This document shows positions 57,419-64,000 of a stretch of DNA of 64,000 bases, piece after piece. This stretch comes from Paracidovorax wautersii (GTDB lineage Bacteria; Pseudomonadota; Gammaproteobacteria; Burkholderiales; Burkholderiaceae_C), in NCBI RefSeq assembly GCF_031453675.1, contig NZ_JAVIZX010000001.1:4176001-4240000 (forward strand). The letters are read 5' to 3'. Every line of letters starts with the position of its first letter. Within the stretch, counting starts at the first letter, position 1. The notes under the pieces were generated by a model. It was not told the origin of the DNA. It saw only the letters and a program-made list of their open reading frames with translations, and did no database searches. The position numbers and the translations under genes were made by a program.

Positions 57419-58588
57419 TCAAGATGCCAGCGCGCGCATCTCCGCGGCCAGGTCCGACTTGCCCTCAAAGCCGATGCCCGGCAGCGCCGGCAGCGTGACG
57501 TAGCCGTTCTCCACCTTCACGCCATCGGGGAAGCCGCCGTAGGGCTGGAACAGGTCGGGGTAGCTTTCGTTGCCGCCCAGGCCCAGGCCCGCGGCAATCG
57601 CCAGCGACATCTGGTGGCCGCCGTGCGGGATGCAGCGGCTGGGGGACCAGCCGTGTTCCTTGAGCATGTCCAGCGTGCGCAGGTACTCGACCAGGCCGTA
57701 GCTCAGCGCGCAATCGAACTGCAGCCAGTCGCGGTCCTTGTGCATCCCGCCGTGGCGGATGAGGTTGCGCGCGTCCTGCATGGAGAACAGGTTCTCGCCC
57801 GTGGCCATGGGGCCTTTGTAGACCTCGCCCAGCTTGGCCTGCAGTTCGTAGTCCAGCGGGTCGCCGGCCTCTTCGTACCAGAACAGCGGGTACTGCGACA
57901 GGGCACGGCCGTAGTCGATGGCGGTTTGCAGGTCGAAGCGGCCGTTGGCGTCCACAGCCAATTGCTGGCCGGGGCCGAGGATCTTCAGCACCGACTCGAT
58001 GCGCTCGCAGTCTTCGGCCAGCGTGGCGCCGCCGATCTTCATCTTGACCACCGAATAGCCGCGGGCCAGGTAGCTTTCCATTTCCTTCTTGAGACCGTCC
58101 AGGCCCTTGCCGGGGTAGTAGTAGCCGCCGGCCGCGTAGACGAACACGCGCGGGTTGGCCGGCGTGCCGTTGCCGTAGCGCTCGGCCAGCAGCTGAAACA
58201 GCGGCTTGCCCGCGATCTTGGCCACGGCGTCCCACACGGCCATGTCGATGGTGCCCACGGCCACCGAGCGTTCGCCGTGGCCGCCGGGCTTCTCGTTGAT
58301 CATCATGCGGGCCCAGACCTTGTGGGGGTCGAGGTTCTCGCCGGTTTCGTCCACCAGGCTGCCGGGTTCGGCCTCCAGCACGCGCGGGATGAAGCGGTCG
58401 CGCATCAGCGCGCCCTGCCCGTAGCGGCCGTTGGAGTTAAAGCCGTAGCCGATCACGGGCTTGCCATCGCGGATGACGTCGGTGACCACGGCCACCAGGC
58501 TCAGCGTCATCTTGGAGAAGTCGATGTACGCGTTGCGGATGTCGGACTTGATGGGACGGGTGGATTCGCGGATATCGACGATTTTCAT
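57419..58588 (-). CDS. tarD: D(-)-tartrate dehydratase TarD (enolase superfamily)
   Basis: A 389-residue member of the mandelate racemase subgroup that converts D-tartrate to oxaloacetate. The start RESTRPIKSDIRNAYIDFSKMTLSLVAVVTDV and the block NSNGRYGQGALMRDRF match the TarD family closely. Catalytic residues fall at expected places: K182/K184 in VVKMKIGG, metal ligands D213 (AVDANGRF), E239 (WYEE) and E265 (TGENLF), and H322 in CIPHGGHQMS. GGNESYPDLFQPYGGFPDGV is a family signature. It is the last gene of a four-gene operon. Function by homology; related sugar-acid dehydratases are the alternative. Confidence 0.9.
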   Translation of the reverse strand: MKIVDIRESTRPIKSDIRNAYIDFSKMTLSLVAVVTDVIRDGKPVIGYGFNSNGRYGQGALMRDRFIPRVLEAEPGSLVDETGENLDPHKVWARMMINEKPGGHGERSVAVGTIDMAVWDAVAKIAGKPLFQLLAERYGNGTPANPRVFVYAAGGYYYPGKGLDGLKKEMESYLARGYSVVKMKIGGATLAEDCERIESVLKILGPGQQLAVDANGRFDLQTAIDYGRALSQYPLFWYEEAGDPLDYELQAKLGEVYKGPMATGENLFSMQDARNLIRHGGMHKDRDWLQFDCALSYGLVEYLRTLDMLKEHGWSPSRCIPHGGHQMSLAIAAGLGLGGNESYPDLFQPYGGFPDGVKVENGYVTLPALPGIGFEGKSDLAAEMRALAS

Positions 58589-58629
58589 GGTGGTCGTGGC
58601 GGTTGAGAAAGCGAGAAAAAAGAGAGGGA

Positions 58630-59340
58630 TCAGCGGGCGAGCGAAGAGCCCCCGCAGATGGCGATGTCCTGCCCCGTGATGGCGGCGGCAGGCGTTGAAA
58701 GAAGAAAGCCGACCAGCGCGGCGATCTCGGCCGGTTCGATCAGGCGGCCGATGGGCGGCAGGCGCGGCGCGCTGCCCGCGCGGGCCGGGTCGCTCAGCAT
58801 GCCGGTGGCGGTGGCGGCGGGCGAGACGACGTTGACCGTCACGCCCTGCCCCGCCACCTCGGCCGCCCAGCTGCGCGCCAGCGCGATGAGCGCGGCCTTG
58901 GTGGCCGCGTACTGCCCGCGCCCGGCCATGCCCTGCGCCACCCGGCTGCCGATGAAGACCACGCGGCCGCTGCCGCGCTGCGCCATGCCCGGCACCAGCG
59001 CATCGGCCAGGCGCGTGGCCGCGTCCACATGCAGGCGCCACATCAGCTCGCCGCCGGCATGGTCGAGCTGGCCCAGCGGGCCCACGCGCAGCACGCCGGC
59101 GGCGTGCACCAGCGCATCCACCGCAGGCAGTGCGGCGGCCACGCGGGCAATGTCCCCGCCGTCCGCCAGGTTGACGGGCCAGTGGGCGAAGCCGCCGTGC
59201 ACGATGGCCGGCTGCGCTACGTCCAGGCCGCTCACGCGCCAGCCGTCGGCCAGCAGCGATTCGGCGATGGCGCGGCCGATGCCGCTGCTGGCGCCGGTGA
59301 CGACGGCGTGGCGCGGGGCCCGTCCCTGCTCATTCGGCAC
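58630..59340 (-). CDS. Short-chain dehydrogenase/reductase
   Basis: A 236-residue SDR oxidoreductase. The cofactor loop is TGASSGIG (15-22), NAG is replaced by HAAG in VDALVHAAG, and the catalytic site is in VFIGSRVAQG and the Y-AAT-K of QYAATKAALIALARSWA. The C-terminal TGQDIAICGG is typical of the classical SDR group. The start is GTG at 59340, giving an 11-base overlap with the Bug gene; the ATG nearby is out of frame. Context suggests oxidation or reduction of a hydroxy acid in tartrate metabolism, but the substrate is not known. Confidence 0.9.
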   Translation of the reverse strand: MPNEQGRAPRHAVVTGASSGIGRAIAESLLADGWRVSGLDVAQPAIVHGGFAHWPVNLADGGDIARVAAALPAVDALVHAAGVLRVGPLGQLDHAGGELMWRLHVDAATRLADALVPGMAQRGSGRVVFIGSRVAQGMAGRGQYAATKAALIALARSWAAEVAGQGVTVNVVSPAATATGMLSDPARAGSAPRLPPIGRLIEPAEIAALVGFLLSTPAAAITGQDIAICGGSSLAR

Positions 59341-60310
59341 GGATGTTCCCTTCGGTCACGATCTTCTGCGAGCGCTCCATGTCGGCGCGCTGGAACTTGG
59401 CGAAGTCCTCCACGCTGCCCGGCGTGGGCAGCAGGCCCTGCTCCTTGAGCTTGGGTGCCATCTCGGCCAGCGCCTTGTTCACCTCGGCGTTGAGGCGCTG
59501 CACCAGCGCGGGCGGTGTCTTGGCGGGCGCCCACAGGCCGTACCAGCTGTAGAACTCGTAGCCGGGAATCGTCTCGGCCACGGTGGGCACGTCGGGCAGG
59601 TTGGGCACGCGCTGGTCGGATGTGACGGCCACCACCCGCAGCATGCCGCCCTTGTGGTACTGGAGGGAGCCGAGGATGGGGTCGATGAAGCCGTCGATCT
59701 GCCCGCCGATCAAATCCTGGAAGGCTGGGGCCGTGCCCTTGTACGGAATCACCAGGTACTGGATGTTGCCCGCGCGCTTGAGCAGTTCGGTGGACAGGTG
59801 CCCGGCCGAGCCGATGGAGCCCACGGCGAAGGTCATCTTGCCGGGGTTGGCCTTGGCATAGGCCAGCAGCGATTTGATGTCGGTAATCGGCAGGTTCTTG
59901 TTGATGGCGACCGACAGCGGCGCCTTGGCCACCAGCGCGACGGGCGCGAAGTCCTGCGTGACGTTGTAGGGCACCGTCTTGAGCGTCATCGGCGCCGTGG
60001 TGTGCGTGGACGCGCTGAACAGCAGCGTGTAGCCGTCCGCCGCGGCCTTGGCCACCGTGTCGCCGCCGATCACGCCGCTGGCGCCGGGCTTGTTCTCGAT
60101 CACGAAGGGCTGGCCCGTCTGGTCGCTGAGGCGCTGGGCCAGCATGCGGCCCACCACGTCAAGCGTGCCGCCCGGCGGGAACGGAATGACCACGCGCACG
60201 GGCTTGTTGGGATAGGCGGGCGCCTGCGCGATGGCGCCGGCCGCCATCGCGAGCGTGGCGGCACCGAGGACGGTACGAAGGGCCGTGCGGATGAAATGTT
60301 GGCGTTGCAT
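59330..60310 (-). CDS. Bug-family (TctC-type) solute-binding protein
   Basis: A 326-residue exported receptor. The signal peptide (RTALRTVLGAATLAMAAGAIAQA) is followed by YPNKPVRVVIPFPPGGTLDVVGRM, IENKPGASGVIGGD, AAADGYTLLFS, VPYNVTQDFAPVALVA, IPYKGTAPAFQDLIGGQIDGF and LPDVPTVAETIPGYEFYSWYGLWAPAKTP, all Bug signatures. AGGAG about ten bases upstream supports the ATG. No TctA/TctB genes lie in the cluster. Placement between a DHDPS-family gene and TarD suggests that it brings in a hydroxy-acid such as tartrate; this is inferred. Confidence 0.93.
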   Translation of the reverse strand: MQRQHFIRTALRTVLGAATLAMAAGAIAQAPAYPNKPVRVVIPFPPGGTLDVVGRMLAQRLSDQTGQPFVIENKPGASGVIGGDTVAKAAADGYTLLFSASTHTTAPMTLKTVPYNVTQDFAPVALVAKAPLSVAINKNLPITDIKSLLAYAKANPGKMTFAVGSIGSAGHLSTELLKRAGNIQYLVIPYKGTAPAFQDLIGGQIDGFIDPILGSLQYHKGGMLRVVAVTSDQRVPNLPDVPTVAETIPGYEFYSWYGLWAPAKTPPALVQRLNAEVNKALAEMAPKLKEQGLLPTPGSVEDFAKFQRADMERSQKIVTEGNIRAE

Positions 60311-60384
60311 GGTGTCTTGTCTCCTGTCGGTTTTTTATAGGGACCCCACGCGCAGGGGATGTGCTCCCCTGCGCTGTCTGCCGC

Positions 60385-61323
60385 TCAGCGCTTGAGCAGC
60401 CCGGCCTGCTGGACGGCGGCGCGCAGCGCTTCCACTTCCTTGGCGTTGGGCGCCTCGGTGGGGGGGCGCACGGTGGCGTCGTCGATCACGCCGGCCAGGT
60501 ACATGCCGCCCTTCATGCGGGCATGGGCCTCACCGGTGGGCTCGCCGCCGCCGTAGACCGCGTCCTTGAGCGGGGTGATGACGGCCTGCACTTCCATGGC
60601 CTTCTTCAGGTCGCCCGCCTTCACCGCGTTCCACAGGTCGATGATGAGCTGCGGGATGAAGGTGGCAAAGCCCACCAGCGCGCCGTCCACGCCCTGCACC
60701 ATCGAGGCCAGCAGGTATTCGTCGTGGCAGGTCAGGATGGCCTTGGAGGCATCGGCCTCGCGGATCGCCTGGATGTCGCGGGCGTACTTGTTCATGTCGC
60801 GCTGGCCCACCTTGAAGGCCTGCAGGTAGGGCAGCTTCGCCAGGTCGGCCAGCAGTTGCGACGAGTACGAAGCGCGCGTCCAGGCCGGGTACACGTGGCA
60901 GACCAGATCGGCATTCGGCGCGGCCTGGTGGATGGCCTCGAAGTACTGCAGCGCATGGCCCGGCGTGAAGCCGAAGCGCAGCCAGTGGTGCGGGGGCATC
61001 ACGTCCAGCGCCACGGCGCCCGCCTCGACGGCGGCACGGGCGTGGTCGGCCGCGTCCTTGAGGCCTTCGCAGACGATGGACGAGATCACCGGGCAGCGGC
61101 CCTTGAGCTCGTCGGCCACGATGCGGGTGACCTCCGCGCGCTCGGCCGGCGTGAGGGAGAACACCTCGCCGGTGTGGCCGTTGGTCATGATGGCGACCAC
61201 GCCGTCGTGCCCGGCCAGCCACGAGGCCAGCTTGCGCAGCGCGGGTTCGTCGATGCGGTGGTCCGGGGTGAAGGGGCACGAGATGGCGGGGATGATCCCG
61301 CGATAATTCGCGATGGCAGGCAT
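60385..61323 (-). CDS. Dihydrodipicolinate synthase family lyase/aldolase
   Basis: A 312-residue TIM-barrel class-I lyase. The start MPAIANYRGIIPAISCPFTPDHRIDEPALRKLASWL is followed by the GTTGE-like loop TNGHTGE (47-53). Y145 in CHVYPAW and K171 in LQAFKVGQRD are the expected catalytic tyrosine and Schiff-base lysine. It is not lysine-pathway DapA itself by context: it opens a D-tartrate-type catabolic operon with a divergent LysR. Likely a 2-oxo acid aldolase or dehydratase/decarboxylase. GGAG 11 bases upstream supports the ATG at 61323. Confidence 0.9.
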   Translation of the reverse strand: MPAIANYRGIIPAISCPFTPDHRIDEPALRKLASWLAGHDGVVAIMTNGHTGEVFSLTPAERAEVTRIVADELKGRCPVISSIVCEGLKDAADHARAAVEAGAVALDVMPPHHWLRFGFTPGHALQYFEAIHQAAPNADLVCHVYPAWTRASYSSQLLADLAKLPYLQAFKVGQRDMNKYARDIQAIREADASKAILTCHDEYLLASMVQGVDGALVGFATFIPQLIIDLWNAVKAGDLKKAMEVQAVITPLKDAVYGGGEPTGEAHARMKGGMYLAGVIDDATVRPPTEAPNAKEVEALRAAVQQAGLLKR

Positions 61324-61445
61324 GGGCTCTTGTCTCCGTTGGAAAAGCTGGTGAACGACAACGGAGGGGATGATTTCGCACCCGGCGCGGCCCGTCCAAT
61401 ACCCGAAACGCATACAACTATCCAGCAGCGGAGACACGCACCACC

Positions 61446-62432
61446 ATGGGACCCGGCAACCGCCCCCTCGACCTGGAATGGCTCGAAGACTTCCTGGCCC
61501 TGGCCGACGCGGGCAACTTCTCGCGCGCGGCCGAGGCCCGCGCCATCGCCCAGCCCGCCTTCAGCCGGCACATCCGCGCGCTGGAGGACTGGGTGGGCGT
61601 GGAGCTGTTCGACCGCAGTGCGCACCCGGCCGCTCTGACGCCTGCCGGCCAGCGCTTTCGCCCCCTGCTCGAATCCGTGCTGGCCGACCTGGAGGCCGCG
61701 CGCATCAAGGCCCGCGCGGCGCACGACCAGGCCGCCGCCAGCCTGCGCTTTGCGGCCACGCATGTGCTGTCGCTCACGTTCTTCCCGCGCTGGCTGGGCA
61801 CGCTGGAGGCGCAGCTGCGCCTGGGGCCCATCCAGACCATCTCGGACAGCTACCACGCCTGCGAGGACGAGGCGCTGCAGCGGCGCGTGCAGTTCGTGCT
61901 GTGCCACGGCCACCCCGAGGTGCCGGGGCGGCTGGACGATGCGCAGTACCCGGTGCTGCGCCTGTCCGGCGATGTGCTGATGCCCGTCTGCGTGCCGGCA
62001 GCGCCGGGCTCGGGCACGCCGCTGCACGCCATCGAGCCGGCGCCGGAGGCGGCAGCGGCGGGCAGCGGTGCGGCGCCCTTGCCGGTGCTGGCCTATGGCG
62101 AGGCCTCGGGCCTGGGCCGCATCATGCGGGCCCGCATGCGCGGGGTGTTCGGCGACGGCACAGGCTCGGCCATTGCGCAGGGCGTGTCGGTGGTGTTCAC
62201 CGCGCACCACGCCGCGCTGCTCAAGACCATGGCGCTGGAGGGCCGCGGCGTCGCCTGGCTGCCGCAGAGCCTGATCGCCGACGAACTGCGCACGGGCACG
62301 CTGCTGCCCGCAGGCGACACGGCCTGGAACGTGCCGGTGGACATCCGCCTGTACCGCCAGCGCGCCGAGATGGCACCGGCGGCCGAGGCGCTGTGGACGC
62401 TGGCGGCCGGGGCGGCTGCGCCGCGCGGTTGA
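61446..62432 (+). CDS. LysR-family regulator of the tartrate-type operon
   Basis: A 328-residue LysR regulator. The HTH is LDLEWLEDFLALADAGNFSRAAEARAIAQPAFSRHIRALEDWVGVELFDRSAHPAALT. The effector domain has LRFAATHVLSLTFFPRWLGTLEAQL and GVAWLPQSLIADEL. It has an Ala/Gly-rich insertion EPAPEAAAAGSGAAP. It is divergent from the DHDPS-family gene with 122 bases between starts, so it probably controls the TarD operon. The effector, perhaps the carboxylate substrate, is inferred. Confidence 0.9.
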   Translation: MGPGNRPLDLEWLEDFLALADAGNFSRAAEARAIAQPAFSRHIRALEDWVGVELFDRSAHPAALTPAGQRFRPLLESVLADLEAARIKARAAHDQAAASLRFAATHVLSLTFFPRWLGTLEAQLRLGPIQTISDSYHACEDEALQRRVQFVLCHGHPEVPGRLDDAQYPVLRLSGDVLMPVCVPAAPGSGTPLHAIEPAPEAAAAGSGAAPLPVLAYGEASGLGRIMRARMRGVFGDGTGSAIAQGVSVVFTAHHAALLKTMALEGRGVAWLPQSLIADELRTGTLLPAGDTAWNVPVDIRLYRQRAEMAPAAEALWTLAAGAAAPRG

Positions 62433-62455
62433 CGGCGCGGCTGGACGATTTCAAT

Positions 62456-62517
62456 CCAAATAGGCCTGCAGCCCTTTATCCATAAGCGCAAGCAGCTATT
62501 ATTTAAATAGCAAACAG
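62456..62517 (-). repeat. Intergenic palindromic repeat, copy 11
   Basis: Reverse-orientation copy: CCAAATAGGCCTGCAGCCCTTTATCCATAAGCGCAAGCAGCTATTATTTAAATAGC. It begins 24 bases after the LysR stop and lies between this gene and the outer-membrane protein remnant. Confidence 0.8.
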
Positions 62518-62548
62518 AGAGCAGGGTCCGAGCTGCCCTGCGCGAGCG

Positions 62549-62686
62549 TCAGAACCCGTAGCTGGCGGAGATCCACAGCCGGCGCCCTTCCTGGCTGTGG
62601 ATGGCGCGGTTGCCGTAGCGCACCGGCGGCGTCTGGCCGTGCACGGCGTAGCCAAGGATGCCAGCGGCCCATAATCCGGCGCACGC
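62549..62686 (-). pseudogene. Remnant of an outer-membrane beta-barrel protein C-terminus
   Basis: A minus-strand frame ends PPVRYGNRAIHSQEGRRLWISASYGF. The closing aromatic-alternating strand with a terminal phenylalanine is the hallmark of the last strand of outer-membrane beta-barrels such as TonB-dependent receptors. The frame is short (45 codons from the internal ATG near 62686) and has no barrel before it, so it looks like a deletion remnant. It overlaps no other convincing gene. A chance match is possible. Confidence 0.45.
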
Positions 62687-62714
62687 CATCCGTCCCTCCC
62701 ACCCCACGCACCCC

Positions 62715-64000
62715 ATGTACCGCGCCCGCCTCTCCCTCGCGTTCGCCGCGCTCGTCGCACTGGTCGTCATCCAGGCCGCCCTGGTGCACTGGGGCGTGCA
62801 GCGCGTGAACGACTACACCCAGCACAGCCGGCTGGCGAGCGACATCCTCACCGAGCTGCTCGACCTGTCCTCCGCCAAGCAGCGGCTGCGCGTATGGGCC
62901 ACCCAGCAGCTGATGAATGCCGAGGCCGAGCCGCAGGTGCGCACGCGCCTGCTGGAGCAGATGCACGCCAACGCCCACGCGCTGACCGAGCTGGCGCGGC
63001 GCGACATGGCGCTGTGGACGCAGATCGCCACGCGCGACGGCATGTCGCTGCCGCAGGAGGTGCCGCAGCTGGTCACCGTGACCGAGCTGCTGGACGAGAA
63101 CATCCAGGCCGTGGAAGCACGCCTGGCCCAGCTGCAGCCCCTGCAGCCGGATGCGGACTTCGCCGCGGTGTTCGCCGAACTCAACGCCACCTTCGACATG
63201 GCCCGCGGGCGCGACCTGCGCGAGCTGATCAATGGCGCCATCGACCGGCAGCGCGCCGCCGTGCCGCTGGCCCGGGCGAATACCGAGCGCGGCCTGGAAG
63301 AGCTGCGCCAGCGCGCCATCGCCATGGTGCTGATCACCCTGGCCGTGGCCACTGCGCTGGCGCTGCACCTCAACCGCCGGCTGCAGCGCCCGCTGCAGGG
63401 CCTGCTGCAGGGCACGCGCGCCCTGCAGGCCGGCGAGCTCAACCACCGCGTGCCGCTGGCCGGCACGCACGACGAATTCGACCGCGTGGCCCAGCACTTC
63501 AACGCCATGGCGGCCGAGCTGCAGCAGCACCGCGCACGTGCCGACGCCGCGCGCCGCGACCTGGAAGACGCCGTGGCCGCCCGCACGCGTGAGCTGAGCG
63601 CGGCGCACGATGCGCTGCAAAGCGCCGACCTGCGCCGCCGCCAGCTGTTCGCCGACCTGGGCCACGAGCTGCGCACACCGGCCACCGCCATCCGCGGCGA
63701 GGCCGAGATCGCCTTGCGCGGCGGCGACCGGCCGGCCGACGACTACCGCCAGACGCTGCGGCGCATCGTGGGCGGCGTGGACCAGCTCACGCAGGTGATC
63801 CGCGACCTGCTGCTGGTGGCCAAGGCCGAGGCCGACCGCCTGGTGATGCAGCCCCGCAGCGTGGCGCTGGCGCCGTTGCTGGCCGACGCGGCCGAGCAGG
63901 CCGGTGCGCTGGGAGCCGAGCGGGGCGTGCAGATCGAGAACCGGTGCGCCCCCGGCACGGCGGCACCGCAGGGCGCGGCAGCCGTGGTGCACGCCGACCC
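62715..64000 (+). CDS. Sensor histidine kinase (5' part, runs off the window)
   Basis: The first 428 residues of an inner-membrane histidine kinase. TM1 is about 5-27 (LSLAFAALVALVVIQAALVHWG), followed by a helical periplasmic region (DILTELLDLSSAKQRLRVWATQQLM) to about 190. TM2 (about 197-217) leads to a HAMP (RPLQGLLQGTRALQAGELNHRVPL). The HisKA motif LFADLGHELRTPATAIRGEAEIAL has the phospho-acceptor H. The HATPase begins after VLAPLLADAAEQAGALGAERGV. The ATG at 62715 is the first in frame ahead of TM1. The cognate response regulator should lie just outside the window. Confidence 0.9.
   Translation, partial: MYRARLSLAFAALVALVVIQAALVHWGVQRVNDYTQHSRLASDILTELLDLSSAKQRLRVWATQQLMNAEAEPQVRTRLLEQMHANAHALTELARRDMALWTQIATRDGMSLPQEVPQLVTVTELLDENIQAVEARLAQLQPLQPDADFAAVFAELNATFDMARGRDLRELINGAIDRQRAAVPLARANTERGLEELRQRAIAMVLITLAVATALALHLNRRLQRPLQGLLQGTRALQAGELNHRVPLAGTHDEFDRVAQHFNAMAAELQQHRARADAARRDLEDAVAARTRELSAAHDALQSADLRRRQLFADLGHELRTPATAIRGEAEIALRGGDRPADDYRQTLRRIVGGVDQLTQVIRDLLLVAKAEADRLVMQPRSVALAPLLADAAEQAGALGAERGVQIENRCAPGTAAPQGAAAVVHAD

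Noticed and set aside
60385-61323. Calling the DHDPS-family gene dapA
   Set aside because: The catalytic residues are family-general; its place in a tartrate-type operon with a LysR and Bug protein argues against lysine biosynthesis.

Overview
The window looks like a chromosomal segment of a high-GC betaproteobacterium of the Comamonadaceae, most likely Acidovorax or Paracidovorax. The grounds are general: very GC-rich third positions, two Bug-type (TctC) solute receptors, a PHA regulator (PhaR) with a 3-hydroxybutyrate dehydrogenase, an RpoD with a long Lys/Ala/Pro-rich N-terminus, and a family of short intergenic repeats at many gene ends. I had no database, so the genus is inference.

Layout. 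0-9 kb: rimO (cut by the window edge), an HxlR regulator, a SnoaL-like protein, a membrane protein, phaR, tRNA-Val(GAC), a monofunctional relA coupled to an alpha/beta hydrolase, bdhA and a SIMPL protein. 9-21 kb: ompR-envZ, ispD-ispF, mfd, a CbiM-like membrane protein, a Bug receptor, serB and metQ. 21-30 kb: a small PAQT-repeat exported protein, argO/argP, nsrR/ytfE, DUF3820-sui1, a DEAD-box helicase, a DUF6172 protein, cysE, trmJ and suhB. 30-41 kb: an HD-GYP response regulator beside a 1,501-residue hybrid histidine kinase, an MscS channel, gamma-glutamyltransferase, a cupin and a VOC protein. 41-50.6 kb: dnaG, rpoD, a chemoreceptor, a LysR regulator and a panE-like reductase.

The most interesting accessory region is 50.65-54.96 kb. 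Its base composition is visibly more AT-rich than its neighbours. It holds three genes joined by ATGA overlaps: a protein with a nuclease-like N-terminus, a 162-residue middle protein, and an SMC/Rad50-like DUF3732 ATPase. This matches the ABC three-component (ABC-3C) architecture predicted to act in biological conflict or phage defence. On its right lie a truncated duplicate of the 3' end of the D-tartrate dehydratase gene and a copy of the intergenic repeat.

55-64 kb: an AraC regulator divergent from an aldo/keto reductase, then a D-tartrate-type catabolic operon (DHDPS-family lyase, Bug receptor, SDR and TarD, with a divergent LysR). The window ends with a short remnant of an outer-membrane protein C-terminus and the start of a sensor kinase.

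Two repeat families run through the window. One is a 45-60 bp palindromic element with a GCGCTTA...TAAGCGC core, found mostly just after stop codons. The other is a MITE-like element of about 275 bp with 18-bp perfect terminal repeats at 40.5 kb, with decayed relatives near 11.7 and 13.3 kb.
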